Assembly (NCBI GenBank): GCA_035995165.1
Contig: DASYKU010000031.1
Location: forward strand, 19,507 to 83,506
DNA: 64,000 nt
Direction of reading: 5' to 3'
From: Mycobacteriales bacterium
GTDB taxonomy: Bacteria; Actinomycetota; Actinomycetes; Mycobacteriales; CADCTP01
Shown here: positions 33,532-42,576 of the stretch, piece by piece
Numbering within the stretch: the first letter of the stretch is position 1
Layout: each line of letters starts with the position of its first letter
Made by a program: the position numbers and the translations under genes
Notes under the pieces: model-generated
What the model saw: only the letters and a program-made list of their open reading frames with translations
The model's database searches: none
What the model was told of the DNA's origin: nothing

Positions 33532-34911
33532 TCAGCGTACGACTTCGGTGTCCGGCCGGCGTGAGGCCGCCCGGACAGCCGGCCGGGCCCGGCCGGCCAG
33601 CACGACCCCGGCCAGCGCGACCGCGGCCATGGCCAGATCCAGGGCGGCGGCGGCCCGGTTCAGCGGCAGCAGACCGCGGGCGCTGGCGGCCACCAGCGCG
33701 CCGCCGAGCCCGATGCACAGCGCGCTGCCGACGCCGTCGGACAGCTGCAGCGCGGAGGAGTTCACCCCGCGCTCGGCCGGCGGGCTGAACGACAGCAGCA
33801 GCACCGAGACGCTCGACATGCCCAGCCCCATCCCGGCGCCGCCGGCGATCCAGACCGGGTAGATGACCCAGGCCGGCGACCAGGGCTGGGCGACCACCGC
33901 GAGGCCGGCGGCGGCGATGAAGATGAGCACGAAGCAGGCCCGGATCAGCCGGTGCCGGGGTACGTGCCCGTGCCGGCCCTGCCAGTACGACGCGGCCGAC
34001 CAGCCGAGCGCGCCGACCGTCAGCGGTACGCCGGCCGCGGTCGGCGAGTAGCCGTGCACGAGCGTGAGGGTCAGCGGCACCAGCGACTCGATCGAGGTGA
34101 ACACCCCGGCCATCAGCCCCCGGAACGCGACCACGGCCGGCACCCCGCGCCGGACCGCGCCGGTCCCCCGCGGCAGCAGCGAGCGCAGCGACACCACCAG
34201 CAGGACCAGTCCCGCCAGCAGCACCGGCACCCGCACCCAGGACAGGTCCTGCAGCGCCCACTGCACGGCCGCCACCCCGAGCGCGGCGCCGACCGCGGCC
34301 ACCCGGCGGGCCCGGCGCGGCGGGACCGGATGCTCGGGCCGGCGACTGCGCCGCAGGGTCGGCGTCAGCGACGCCAGCGCCGTCACCACCAGCGGGACCA
34401 GCCCGAGGAAGACCCAGCGCCAGCCCGGCCCCTGCGCCAGCGCGCCCGCGATCACCGGCCCGATCAGCGCGGGCAGCACCCAGGCGGCCGAGATCGCGCC
34501 GAAGACCTGCGGCCGCAGCTGCTCCGGGTACTGGTCGCCGACCATCACGGTCATGACCACGATCAGCAGCCCGACCCCGACGCCCTGCAGCGCCCGGCCG
34601 AGGAGGAACACGCCCATGTCCGGCGCGAACCCGGCCACCAGCAGCCCGGCCAGGAACGACGCGGTGCCGATCAGCACCGGCGCCCGCGGGCCGAACCGGT
34701 CGCTCAGCTCGCCCGAGATCACCATGGCCACCATCGAGGTGACCAGCAGCGCGCTGAACGACCAGCCGTAGTAGGCCAGCCCGTTCAGCTCCCGGACCGC
34801 GGTCGGCAGCGCGGTCGCGACCGCCACCGCCTCGAACGCGATCAGGCTGATCAGCCCGACGATCCCGACCGTCGCGACCCGGTACGGGCGCGCGAAGATC
34901 CCGTCGGTCAT
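33532..34911 (-). CDS. MFS transporter
   Basis: 459 residues with about 12-14 hydrophobic segments. [11 protein letters not shown] is the loop 2-3 motif [10 protein letters not shown] motif [12 protein letters not shown] motif C of drug/proton antiporters. Efflux is likely, the substrate is not determinable. It lies between etfA (37 bp upstream) and iscS (6 bp downstream) and is an addition relative to the mycobacterial order. ATG with TACGTT 6 nt upstream. Confidence 0.88.
   Translation of the reverse strand: MTDGIFARPYRVATVGIVGLISLIAFEAVAVATALPTAVRELNGLAYYGWSFSALLVTSMVAMVISGELSDRFGPRAPVLIGTASFLAGLLVAGFAPDMGVFLLGRALQGVGVGLLIVVMTVMVGDQYPEQLRPQVFGAISAAWVLPALIGPVIAGALAQGPGWRWVFLGLVPLVVTALASLTPTLRRSRRPEHPVPPRRARRVAAVGAALGVAAVQWALQDLSWVRVPVLLAGLVLLVVSLRSLLPRGTGAVRRGVPAVVAFRGLMAGVFTSIESLVPLTLTLVHGYSPTAAGVPLTVGALGWSAASYWQGRHGHVPRHRLIRACFVLIFIAAAGLAVVAQPWSPAWVIYPVWIAGGAGMGLGMSSVSVLLLSFSPPAERGVNSSALQLSDGVGSALCIGLGGALVAASARGLLPLNRAAAALDLAMAAVALAGVVLAGRARPAVRAASRRPDTEVVR
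33534..33539 (-). promoter_or_regulatory. Candidate -10 (TACGCT) for iscS-mnmA inside the MFS 3' end
   Basis: TACGCT, 8 nt before the iscS ATG; begins inside the MFS stop codon. Confidence 0.4.
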
Positions 34912-34917
34912 GCCCCG

Positions 34918-34923
34918 AACGTA
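34918..34923 (-). promoter_or_regulatory. Candidate -10 (TACGTT) for the MFS gene
   Basis: TACGTT, 6 nt before the MFS ATG; no Shine-Dalgarno visible. Confidence 0.4.
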
Positions 34924-34948
34924 ACCCGCGGGTACGCCGGGAGCCGCC

Positions 34949-35908
34949 TCAGTTCTTCCGCTTGCCGACCTCCTCGGTCAGCTGCGGGACGACCTGGAAC
35001 AGGTCGCCGACGACGCCGAAGTCGACCAGCTCGAAGATCGGCGCCTCGGGATCCTTGTTCACCGCGACGATCGTCTTGGACGTCTGCATGCCGGCCCGGT
35101 GCTGGATGGCGCCGGAGATGCCGACCGCGACGTACAGCTGCGGGGAGACGGTGACGCCGGTCTGGCCGACCTGGTTCTGGTGCGGGTACCAGCCCGCGTC
35201 GGTGGCGGCCCGGGACGCGCCCACGGCCCCGCCGAGCGAGTCGGCCAGCGCCTCGACCAGCACGAAGTTGTCGCCGGAGCCCATCCCGCGGCCGCCGGAG
35301 ACCACGATCGAGGCGTCGGTGAGGGCCGGGCGGCTGCCTTTCTCCTCCACGACCCGCTCCAGCACGGTCGCCCCGCGGGCGGCGTCGTCCAGGGTGACCT
35401 CGACCGACCGGGTGCTCGCCTCGGCCGGGGCGGCCTCGGCCGTGACCGAGTTCGGCCGCACCGTGATGATCGGCGTGCCGGTCTTCACGCGGGACTTCAC
35501 CACGACCGCGCCGCCGAAGACGCTCTGGGTCGCGGTGCCGTCGCCGTCCAGGCCGACGGCGTCGGTGAGGATGCCGGACCGGGTCCGGATCGCCAGCCGG
35601 GCCGCGATCTCCTTGCCCTCCGCGGACGAGGCCAGCAGCACCGCGGCCGGCGACTCGGACGCCACCAGGTCGGTCAGCACGGCCACCTGCGGGGTGACCA
35701 GGTGCTTGTCGACCGCGTCGGTCTCGGCGACCACGACCGTGCCGGCGCCGTACTCGGCGAGTTTGCCGGTCAGGGCCGCCGCGCTGCCGGGTGCGCCGAC
35801 GACGACCGCGACGGGCTCGCCGATCGTGCGGGCCGCGGTGAGCAGCTCCAGCGTGACCTTCTTGACGGTGCCCTCGGCGTGCTCGACGAGGACGAGAACG
35901 GATGCCAT
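34949..35908 (-). CDS. etfA: Electron transfer flavoprotein alpha subunit
   Basis: Binds FAD and carries electrons from acyl-CoA and other dehydrogenases to the respiratory chain. 319 residues. The C-terminal FAD domain is clear: S-G-G-R-G-M-G-S-G-D-N-F, A-S-R-A-A-T-D-A-G-W, Q-V-G-Q-T-G and I-S-G-A-I-Q-H with D-P-E-A-P-I-F. Starts 11 bp after etfB; AGGAGG lies 7 nt before the ATG and overlaps the etfB stop. Confidence 0.95.
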   Translation of the reverse strand: MASVLVLVEHAEGTVKKVTLELLTAARTIGEPVAVVVGAPGSAAALTGKLAEYGAGTVVVAETDAVDKHLVTPQVAVLTDLVASESPAAVLLASSAEGKEIAARLAIRTRSGILTDAVGLDGDGTATQSVFGGAVVVKSRVKTGTPIITVRPNSVTAEAAPAEASTRSVEVTLDDAARGATVLERVVEEKGSRPALTDASIVVSGGRGMGSGDNFVLVEALADSLGGAVGASRAATDAGWYPHQNQVGQTGVTVSPQLYVAVGISGAIQHRAGMQTSKTIVAVNKDPEAPIFELVDFGVVGDLFQVVPQLTEEVGKRKN

Positions 35909-35919
35909 CTCCCTGCCTC

Positions 35920-36699
35920 CTAGAGCAGCTTCTGGGCGGCGAGGAACTCGGCGATCTTCGCGCCGCCGTCACCCTCGTCCTTGACGATCTGACCGGCCTG
36001 CCGGGGCGGCCGCGGGGTCATCTCGAGCACCTCGCTGGTCGCGTTGGCCAGGCCCACCGAGCCGGCGTCGAGGCCGAGGTCGGCCACCGTCACCGTCGTG
36101 ACCGGCTTCTTCTTCGCGGCCATGATCCCCTTGAACGACGGGTACCGCGGCTCGTTGATCTTCTCGACCACGCTCACCACGGCCGGCGTCGCGCCCTGGA
36201 CCCGGTCGTAGCCGGTCTCGGTCTGCCGCTCGATCGTGACAGTGCCGTCCTCGACCGTGACCTTGCGGGCGCCGGAGAGCTGCGGCAGGCCGAGCTTCTC
36301 GCTCAGCATCGCGGCCATCACCGACAGCCGGGCGTCGGTCGACTCCGACCCGAGCACCACCAGATCGAAAGGAATGGTGCCGAGCGCCGCGGCCAGCGTC
36401 TCGGCGGTCTGCACCGCACAGGAGCCGTGCAGCGCCGGGTCGCTGACGTGCACGGCCTTGTCCGCGCCCATCGACAGCGCCTTGCGGATCGTCTCGGCCG
36501 CCCGCTCGGGGCCCATCGTGAGGACGGTGACCTCACCGCCGTGGGCCTCCTTGAGCCGGAGCGCCTCCTCGACCGCGTACTCGTCGATCTCGTTCATGAC
36601 GGCGTCGACCGACTCGCGGTCGAGCGTCTTGTCCGTCTCCTGGAGCTTGCGCTCGGCCCAGGTGTCGGGCACCTGCTTGACCAGTACGACGATGTCCAC
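35920..36699 (-). CDS. etfB: Electron transfer flavoprotein beta subunit
   Basis: AMP-binding partner of EtfA. 259 residues; V-L-V-K-Q-V-P-D-T N-terminus, N-E-I-D-E-Y-A-V-E-E-A-L-R-L-K and L-V-V-L-G-S-E-S-T-D are family signatures. GTG start with GGAGGAGGA 8 nt upstream. First gene of an etfB-etfA pair in the same place as in mycobacteria. Confidence 0.95.
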   Translation of the reverse strand: MDIVVLVKQVPDTWAERKLQETDKTLDRESVDAVMNEIDEYAVEEALRLKEAHGGEVTVLTMGPERAAETIRKALSMGADKAVHVSDPALHGSCAVQTAETLAAALGTIPFDLVVLGSESTDARLSVMAAMLSEKLGLPQLSGARKVTVEDGTVTIERQTETGYDRVQGATPAVVSVVEKINEPRYPSFKGIMAAKKKPVTTVTVADLGLDAGSVGLANATSEVLEMTPRPPRQAGQIVKDEGDGGAKIAEFLAAQKLL

Positions 36700-37025
36700 G
36701 TGCTCGGTCCTCCTCCACCGTGAGGTGCGCCGATGTTACTCACAAGTAGGTCGACGACGGCCGGTGATCCTGCTCACCGGCCTGCCCGCCATAGGTTATT
36801 TCATGCGCAGGGTCATCGGGCCAGCGCCGGGACCAGTCTGGCGTACGCGGCGCCGGGCTGAGCTGCGAGGTCAGGCGGGCGGGTGGCGAACCTCACGGCG
36901 CGACCAGAGAGGGCAGGTCCTTGTCGTCCACCGGTCCAGCACGGCCGGCGACGCGGCGTCCACAGTGGACGGCGGCGCGCACGCGCGGAAGATGCGCGAC
37001 TTGCCCGATGTGCGAGGCTTCGTCG
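36700..37025. other. Divergent gap upstream of etfB and the methyltransferase
   Basis: 326 bp without a convincing gene. On the etfB side, TAACAT (36733-36738, minus) is a possible -10, and a 9-bp inverted repeat GGCCGGTGA/TCACCGGCC (36759-36782, 6-nt loop) sits across the expected -35, suitable for an operator. The plus-strand frame stays open upstream of the methyltransferase (ATG 37008 and others), but lacks a ribosome-binding site and family similarity. Confidence 0.5.
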
Positions 37026-37763
37026 GTGCATCCGACCCTCCAGCTCACCGGAGAGCGCACCCTGCCGGGCATCCCGGCGGAGAACTACTGGTTCCGCCGG
37101 CACGAGGCCGCGTACGACGCGGTGCTTCCGTTCTGCCTCGGCGCGGTCGTCCTGGAGGCCGGCTGCGGCGAGGGGTACGGCGCGGACCGGATCGCCACGG
37201 TCGCGCAGACCGTGCTCGGCCTGGACTACGACCGGGCCGCGGTCGGGCACGTGGCCAGGGCGTACCCGCGGGTGCGGCCGGTGCGGGGCAACCTGGCCGG
37301 CCTGCCGGTCGCGGACGGCGCGGTCGACGTCGTCGCCAGCCTGCAGGTGATCGAGCACCTCTGGGACCAGCCCGGCTTCCTGGCCGAGTGCGCCCGGGTG
37401 CTGCGCCCGGCCGGCACGCTGCTGCTGACCACGCCGAACCGGCTGACGTTCTCGCCGGAGAACCGGCCGCTGAACCCCTTCCACCACCGCGAGCTGGACC
37501 CGGCCGAGTTCACCACGCTGCTGACCGAGGGCGGCTTCGAGGTCAGCCGGCTGCTCGGGCTGCGGCACCGGCCGCGGCTGCGCCGCCTGGACAAGCGGTT
37601 CGGCTCGCTGGTCGAGGCGCAGCTGGCCGGGCCGCCCGGGACCTGGCACCCGGAGCTGCGGCGGGCGGTCGCCGGGGTCCGGACCGCGGACTTCGTGCTC
37701 GAGCCCGGCGACCTGGACACCTGCCTCGACCTGGTGGCGGTGGCGGTGCGGCGCGCGTCGTGA
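37026..37763 (+). CDS. SAM-dependent methyltransferase (Rv3030-like)
   Basis: 245 residues; class I Rossmann methyltransferase. L-T-G-E-R-T-L-P-G-I and E-N-Y-W-F-R-R-H-E at the N-terminus, SAM motif I V-L-E-A-G-C-G-E-G-Y-G, and V-I-E-H-L-W-D as motif after strand 4. In mycobacteria the counterpart belongs to the methylglucose lipopolysaccharide locus, where sugar O-methylation is proposed. GTG 37026 chosen for GAGG 8 nt upstream and for the family N-terminus; ATG 37008 would add 6 residues. GTGA overlap with the next gene. Confidence 0.85.
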   Translation: MHPTLQLTGERTLPGIPAENYWFRRHEAAYDAVLPFCLGAVVLEAGCGEGYGADRIATVAQTVLGLDYDRAAVGHVARAYPRVRPVRGNLAGLPVADGAVDVVASLQVIEHLWDQPGFLAECARVLRPAGTLLLTTPNRLTFSPENRPLNPFHHRELDPAEFTTLLTEGGFEVSRLLGLRHRPRLRRLDKRFGSLVEAQLAGPPGTWHPELRRAVAGVRTADFVLEPGDLDTCLDLVAVAVRRAS

Positions 37764-39244
37764 AGCCGGTCGGCACGTTCTGCCTGGTGCTGCACACCCA
37801 CCTGCCCTGGGTCGCGCACGCCGGGGCCTGGCCGGTGGGTGAGGAGTGGCTGCACCAGGCGTTCACCGGGTCCTGGCGGCGGGTCCTCGGGCTGCTCGAC
37901 CGGCTGGCCGCCGACGGCGCCCGGGACGTGCTCACCCTGGGCGTGACGCCGGTGCTGGCGGCGATGCTCGACGACCCGTACTGCCTGCGGGAGCTGCACA
38001 CCTGGGCCGGCGGCTGGCAGCTGCGGGCGCAGGAGCTGGCCCCGCGCAACCCCGCGCTGGCCCGGTACGAGTTCCGCGCCGCCACCGAATGCCTGGCCGA
38101 CCTGGAGGACCGCTGGCTGTCCGGCGGCCTGTCCGGCGTGCTGCGGCCGCTGGTGGACGCGGGCGTGGTCGAGCTGCTCGGCGGCCCGGCCACGCACCCC
38201 TTCCTGCCGCTGCTGGAGCCGCGGGTCGCGGCGGGTTCGCTGCACGCCGGGCTGGACGACGCGACGCTCCGGCTGGGCCGGCGGCCGGCCGGCATCTGGC
38301 TGCCCGAGTGCGGTCACGCCCCCGGCCAGGAGGCCCTGTACGCGGCGGCCGGGGTCGAGCGGTTCGTGGTCGACTCCCCCGCCCTGCGCGGCGACACCGC
38401 CGCGGCCCGGCCGGTCGGGTCCACCGACGTCCTCTGCTTCGGTCGCGACCTGGAGGTCAGCTACCGGGTCTGGTCACCGCGGGCGGGCTACCCGGGCGCG
38501 CCGGACTACCGCGACTTCCACACCTTCGACCACGCCTCCGGCTTCCGGCCGGCCCGGGTCACCGGCCGGCACGTCCCGCCCGAGGCGAAGCGGCCCTGGG
38601 AGCCGGACCTGGCCGCGGCCGCCGTACGCCGGGACGCGGCCGACTTCACCGACACCGTCCGGACCCGGCTGCGGGACCTGGCCGACCGCAACGGCCGACC
38701 CGGGCTGGTCGTCGCCGCGTTCGACACCGAGCTGTTCGGTCACCACTGGCACGAGGGCCCGGACTGGCTGGCGGCCGTGCTGACCGCGCTGCCGGCGGCC
38801 GGGATCCGGGTGACCACGCTGCGCGGCGCGGCCGAGGACGGGCTGGTCGGGCCACCGGTGGAACTCGGCCGCTCGTCCTGGGGGTCCGGGAAGGACTGGC
38901 GGGTCTGGGAGGGGCCGGCCGTGCAGGACCTGGTGCTCGCGGCCAAAGGGGTGCAGGAGCGGCTGCTCTCGACGCTCGACGCGCACCGCGGACCGGTCCG
39001 CGATCCGGTGCTGGACCAACTCGTCCGGGAGGCGCTGCTGGCGTTGTCCAGCGACTGGGCGTTCATGGTCAGCCACGACAGCGCGGCCGGCTACGCCCGG
39101 GACCGGGCCGCCGGGCACGCCGCCCGGCTGCACGCGCTGGCCGACCGGCTCGACGCCGATGACCGCGCCGGGGCGGCGACCCTCGCCGAACGGCTGCGGG
39201 CCGTCGACGGGCCGTTCGGCCACCTCGACGCGCGGCGGTTCTAG
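37760..39244 (+). CDS. GH57-family alpha-glucan branching-type enzyme (Rv3031-like)
   Basis: 494 residues. N-terminus L-V-L-H-T-H-L-P-W-V is GH57 motif 1; the catalytic nucleophile Glu lies in W-L-P-E-C-G-H; the acid/base Asp in A-A-F-D-T-E-L-F-G-H-H-W. C-terminal DUF1957-type helical region (L-S-S-D-W-A-F-M-V). Such enzymes form alpha-1,6 branches in glucans; in mycobacteria this gene is linked to methylglucose lipopolysaccharide. GTG start overlaps the methyltransferase stop. Confidence 0.9.
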   Translation: MKPVGTFCLVLHTHLPWVAHAGAWPVGEEWLHQAFTGSWRRVLGLLDRLAADGARDVLTLGVTPVLAAMLDDPYCLRELHTWAGGWQLRAQELAPRNPALARYEFRAATECLADLEDRWLSGGLSGVLRPLVDAGVVELLGGPATHPFLPLLEPRVAAGSLHAGLDDATLRLGRRPAGIWLPECGHAPGQEALYAAAGVERFVVDSPALRGDTAAARPVGSTDVLCFGRDLEVSYRVWSPRAGYPGAPDYRDFHTFDHASGFRPARVTGRHVPPEAKRPWEPDLAAAAVRRDAADFTDTVRTRLRDLADRNGRPGLVVAAFDTELFGHHWHEGPDWLAAVLTALPAAGIRVTTLRGAAEDGLVGPPVELGRSSWGSGKDWRVWEGPAVQDLVLAAKGVQERLLSTLDAHRGPVRDPVLDQLVREALLALSSDWAFMVSHDSAAGYARDRAAGHAARLHALADRLDADDRAGAATLAERLRAVDGPFGHLDARRF

Positions 39245-39245
39245 T

Positions 39246-39446
39246 TCAGAACGGCCCGAAGGTGCCGGGGCCGTCGTTGCGCGTGCGCATGTTCAGCTCG
39301 GCCTGTGCCACTGCCTGGTCGGGGGTCATCTCCCTCTGATTCCCGATCCGGATGCGAACCCCGCGCCGGCGCGCCTTGAGGTCCTTCACGCCCGCGACGA
39401 CCAGCAGCAGCACCACGATGCCGGCGAGCCCGAAGAGGATCTCCAT
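39246..39446 (-). CDS. 66-aa membrane protein, D-x-K-A-R-R-R-G type (copy 2)
   Basis: One hydrophobic helix (residues about 3-20), then K-D-L-K-A-R-R-R-G and a polar tail ending T-F-G-P-F. Related in layout and motif to the gene immediately upstream. The ATG overlaps the stop of that gene by one base (TGATG), so the pair is translationally coupled. Function unknown; the basic motif just after the helix fixes an N-out/C-in topology. Confidence 0.7.
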   Translation of the reverse strand: MEILFGLAGIVVLLLVVAGVKDLKARRRGVRIRIGNQREMTPDQAVAQAELNMRTRNDGPGTFGPF

Positions 39447-39655
39447 CAGAAGCCGCCCGTGTTGCCGGGGAAGTTCCGGACGTCGGAGCCGCCCATCTGC
39501 TGACGCATCTGGGCCTCGTACGCGCGCTGGTCGTTGCGGGCCGTCGAGGTGTCGACGCCCTTGTAGCCCATGCCCCGACGGCGGGCCTTGAAGTCGATCA
39601 CACCCATCGTCACGAGCAGGAGCGCGAGGACGCTCAAGATCCCGATGAGCACCAT
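39446..39655 (-). CDS. 69-aa membrane protein, D-x-K-A-R-R-R-G type (copy 1)
   Basis: Hydrophobic helix at residues 2-18, then I-D-F-K-A-R-R-R-G and a Gln/Arg-rich polar tail ending G-N-T-G-G-F. The start at ATG 39655 has GGAGGTG 5 nt upstream; an earlier frame start (39688) lacks one. Same layout as the following gene, suggesting an old duplication. Confidence 0.72.
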   Translation of the reverse strand: MVLIGILSVLALLLVTMGVIDFKARRRGMGYKGVDTSTARNDQRAYEAQMRQQMGGSDVRNFPGNTGGF

Positions 39656-39732
39656 GGGCCACCTCCGCGACGACAGTGACACGACCATACGCGGCCCCTC
39701 TGACCGTGGGAGGCCGCGCGAACGGAATCCCC

Positions 39733-39738
39733 TAGGGT
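39733..39738 (+). promoter_or_regulatory. Candidate -10 (TAGGGT) for the DUF885 gene
   Basis: TAGGGT, 6 nt before the ATG at 39745; leaderless geometry. Confidence 0.45.
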
Positions 39739-39744
39739 CGCGTC

Positions 39745-41259
39745 ATGGAGCCGAGACTGCGCGCCCTCTGCGACCTCGGGGTCAGCTGGGCCCGGGAAGG
39801 AAGCGGCCGGCACGAGTACGACGGGCAGGTCCAGGACCTCTCCCCGGCCGGCGTCCGCCGGGGCCTGGCCGCGCTCGGCGGCGACCCACTGGCCGACCCG
39901 TACGACGAGGCGCTGGTCTCGGCCAAGGAGGCCGAGACCCGCGCGTACTTCGAGGAGCTGCGGCTGCACCGCCGCAACCCGATGCCGCACGTGGAGAACC
40001 TCGACGTCGGCGGCTACGACCGGGAGTACGCGCCGGCCGCGGAACGGGCCGCGGCCCGGGCCCGGCACCTGGCCGCCTGGCCGCAGGCCGTGGACGCGTC
40101 GATCTCCGCGCTGGACGAGGTCGTGCCGGCGGTCGCCGCCGCCACCCTGCCCGGCGCCCGCGGGCTGGCCGCCGGGCTGGACGAGGACGACCCGGTCGAG
40201 GCGGCCGCGCTGGCGGCCCAGCAGCGGTTGGTCGCGCACCTGGAGGCCGCGGCCGGCACCGGCGACAGCGGCGACGGCGCGCTCGGGGCGGCCGCGCTCG
40301 GCCCCGACGGGCTCAGCCTGCTGCTGTCCGCGGCCGAGGCCACCGAGGTCGACCTGGCCGCGATGGCGGCCCGGGCCGACGCCGAGCGGGACCGGCTGAC
40401 GGCGATGCTCACCGAGGCCTGCGCGCGGCTCGCCCCGGGCCGTCCGGTGGCGGAGCTGGTGGCCGAGCTGCAGCGCGACCACCCCGACGCCGAGGGCGTC
40501 ATCGCCGAGGCCCAGGCGCTCACCGACGAGGTCATCGCCTGGACGACCGAGCGCCGCCTGGTGCCGTACTCGGACGGGACCTGTCTGGTCGGGCCGGCGC
40601 CGGAGTCCCGGCAGTGGGCGATGGCGATGATGTCCTGGGCCGCGCCGGGCGAGCCCGACACCCCGTCCTGGTATTGGGTGACCCCGCCGCGGCCGGAGTG
40701 GCCCGAGCAGGACCGCGAGGAATGGCTGCAGATCTTCAGCCGGACCACGCTGCCGGCGATCACCGTGCACGAGGTCGCGCCGGGCCACTTCTCGCACGGG
40801 ATCGCGCTGCGGCACGCGCCCAGCGAACCCCGTCGCGTCTTCGGCAGCAACGCGTTCGTGGAGGGCTGGGCCCACTACGTCGAGGAGGTGGCGATCGAGG
40901 AGGGCTTCCACGCCGAGGATCCCCGCTACGTCATCGGCGTCGCGATCGAGGCGCTGCTGCGGGTGACCCGGCTGGCCTGCGCGATCGGGCTGCACGCGGA
41001 GGGCATGACCGTCGCCGAGGCCGCCCGCCGGTTCGAGCGGGACGCGTTCCTGGCCGGGCCGGGGGCCATGTCCGAGGCCCGCCGGGGCACGTTCGACCCG
41101 ACGTACGGGCGCTACACCTGGGGCAAGCTGGAGATCATGGCGCTGCGGGAGCAGGCCCGGGAGCAGTGGGGCGCGGACTTCGACCTGCCGCGCTTCCACG
41201 CCGCGCTGCTCGACCTCGGCTCGCCGCCGCTCGGCCTGCTGGGTCACGCGCTCGGCTGA
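39745..41259 (+). CDS. DUF885 family putative zinc metallopeptidase
   Basis: 504 residues. Contains H-E-V-A-P-G-H (the H-E-x-x-P-G-H zinc motif of DUF885) near residue 345 and downstream [11 protein letters not shown] with the likely third ligand; the C-terminal Y-T-W-G-K-L is also typical. Peptidase activity is inferred from the motif; DUF885 proteins are not well characterised. No signal peptide, so cytoplasmic. It is inserted between the GH57 and GT4 genes of the glucan locus. Confidence 0.87.
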   Translation: MEPRLRALCDLGVSWAREGSGRHEYDGQVQDLSPAGVRRGLAALGGDPLADPYDEALVSAKEAETRAYFEELRLHRRNPMPHVENLDVGGYDREYAPAAERAAARARHLAAWPQAVDASISALDEVVPAVAAATLPGARGLAAGLDEDDPVEAAALAAQQRLVAHLEAAAGTGDSGDGALGAAALGPDGLSLLLSAAEATEVDLAAMAARADAERDRLTAMLTEACARLAPGRPVAELVAELQRDHPDAEGVIAEAQALTDEVIAWTTERRLVPYSDGTCLVGPAPESRQWAMAMMSWAAPGEPDTPSWYWVTPPRPEWPEQDREEWLQIFSRTTLPAITVHEVAPGHFSHGIALRHAPSEPRRVFGSNAFVEGWAHYVEEVAIEEGFHAEDPRYVIGVAIEALLRVTRLACAIGLHAEGMTVAEAARRFERDAFLAGPGAMSEARRGTFDPTYGRYTWGKLEIMALREQAREQWGADFDLPRFHAALLDLGSPPLGLLGHALG

Positions 41260-41298
41260 GCCGGGCGGGCGCGGCTGACGGCGCCGGGCCGGTCACGG

Positions 41299-41304
41299 TA
41301 GTGT
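41299..41304 (+). promoter_or_regulatory. Candidate -10 (TAGTGT) for the DivIVA-Nudix gene
   Basis: TAGTGT, 8 nt before the ATG at 41313. Confidence 0.4.
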
Positions 41305-41312
41305 CCGGCGCC

Positions 41313-42158
41313 ATGGCCTACGGATATGCGGGTCAGGCCGTTGCGGCGCGCCGACCGGAACAGCGGATCAAGGCGTCCGACGTTCGATCCGTGCAGTTCG
41401 GGAAGCCCCCCTTCGGCCGCCGCGGGTACGACGAGATCGAGGTCGACGACTTCCTCCGGAAGATCACCGACGCGCTCTCGCAGACCCGCGGCCTGCCCCA
41501 GCTCGACCCCGAAGAGGTGCACCAGGTCGCCTTCCGCAAGCCGCGGATCGGCAGCCGGGGGTACGACGAGGACGAGGTCGACGCGTTCCTGGACCTGGTC
41601 GAGGCCGAGCTGCGGTGGCGCTCCAGCCCCGAGGGCCAGGCCGAGTCGGCCGGTCCGGCCAGCGGTCCGGGCGGGTACGGCGCGCCTCCGGGCATGGTCG
41701 GCCTCGGCGGCGCCGGACCGGTCCCGACCGCGCCGCCGGCCGGCCCGTCGGTCCGGGCGGTGACCGTGGCGCTGCTGGCCGACCGCGGCCGGATGCTGGT
41801 CACCGAGCTGCCCGACCCGGTCAGCGGCCGGACGGTCTACCGGCCGCCGGGCGGCGAGATCGCCTTCGGCGAACGCGGCCACGAGGCGGTCCGGCGGGCG
41901 CTGCTGGACGACTTCGCCATCCAGCTGACCGAGGTCCGGCCGATGGCGACGCTGGAGAGCATCCACCGCTTCGCCGGCCGCGAGGCGCACGAGCTGGTCC
42001 TGGTCTACGAGGTCACCACCACCGACCCGCAGGTCTGGTCGCAGCCGCGGCTGCGCAGCCGGCGCGGGGACCTGACCGCGATCTGGGCGCCGGTGGACAT
42101 GTTCCGCCGCAACGAGGCGCAGCTGCTGCCGGAGGGCCTGCTCCCGCTGCTGGGCTGA
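41313..42158 (+). CDS. DivIVA-DivIVA-Nudix fusion protein
   Basis: 281 residues. Two short DivIVA-type units lie at about 18-58 ([15 protein letters not shown]) and 66-100 ([15 protein letters not shown]), then a Gly/Pro linker (105-145) and a Nudix-fold domain (146-281). The Nudix box is degenerate: R195 is kept but the following Glu is Ala196, the metal-binding E-E pair is D199-D200, and the final Gly is Ala202. Hydrolase activity may be lost. DivIVA units usually target curved or growing membrane at poles and septa. Start ATG 41313 by family-like N-terminus and TAGTGT 8 nt upstream. Confidence 0.85.
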   Translation: MAYGYAGQAVAARRPEQRIKASDVRSVQFGKPPFGRRGYDEIEVDDFLRKITDALSQTRGLPQLDPEEVHQVAFRKPRIGSRGYDEDEVDAFLDLVEAELRWRSSPEGQAESAGPASGPGGYGAPPGMVGLGGAGPVPTAPPAGPSVRAVTVALLADRGRMLVTELPDPVSGRTVYRPPGGEIAFGERGHEAVRRALLDDFAIQLTEVRPMATLESIHRFAGREAHELVLVYEVTTTDPQVWSQPRLRSRRGDLTAIWAPVDMFRRNEAQLLPEGLLPLLG

Positions 42159-42164
42159 CCGGGT

Positions 42165-42395
42165 TCAGGCGCGGGCGAGCAGCACCACGAGCAGGACGGC
42201 GACGAGCGCGGCGCCGATCCCGAGGACGAGCACGGCGGGCGCCAGCCGGCGATCCGCCGCGGCGTTCGGCAGCTGCGTCCGCAGCGGAAGGGTGGCGTGC
42301 GACGCGTACGGCTCGGCGTCGGGAGTCTGTTGCTGCCAGGCCGTGTTGGGCGGCGGCGGCGGGACCGGCGGGACGCCCGGCGTCGTGTCGGTCAT
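42165..42395 (-). CDS. 76-aa Pro-rich tail-anchored membrane protein
   Basis: N-terminal half rich in Pro (V-P-P-V-P-P-P-P-P near residue 8) and polar residues, then a single hydrophobic helix at the extreme C-terminus (about 54-74, L-V-L-G-I-G-A-A-L-V-A-V-L-L). The topology is a cytoplasmic Pro-rich arm with a C-terminal anchor. No family recognised. Converges with the DivIVA-Nudix gene (6-bp gap). Confidence 0.65.
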   Translation of the reverse strand: MTDTTPGVPPVPPPPPNTAWQQQTPDAEPYASHATLPLRTQLPNAAADRRLAPAVLVLGIGAALVAVLLVVLLARA

Positions 42396-42576
42396 GGCCG
42401 TGCTCTTTCCTTTCGGCGAGTGTCCCGCTGCTGGAGACGCCCGCGCGCCCGCGGACGCGGGAGCGAGCGTAAGCCTCGTGGACCGGATCCGGCTGACGAA
42501 TACGGAAAGTGATGGGCACCCCCGGCAGGGGACCGCCGCCGGGTCCGTTCCCCACCCTGCGCCACGGGGTGGCACC

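Noticed and set aside
36236..37760. In-frame upstream extension of the GH57 gene on the plus strand
   Set aside because: It crosses etfB antisense and the methyltransferase; the family N-terminus and GTGA overlap place the start at 37760.
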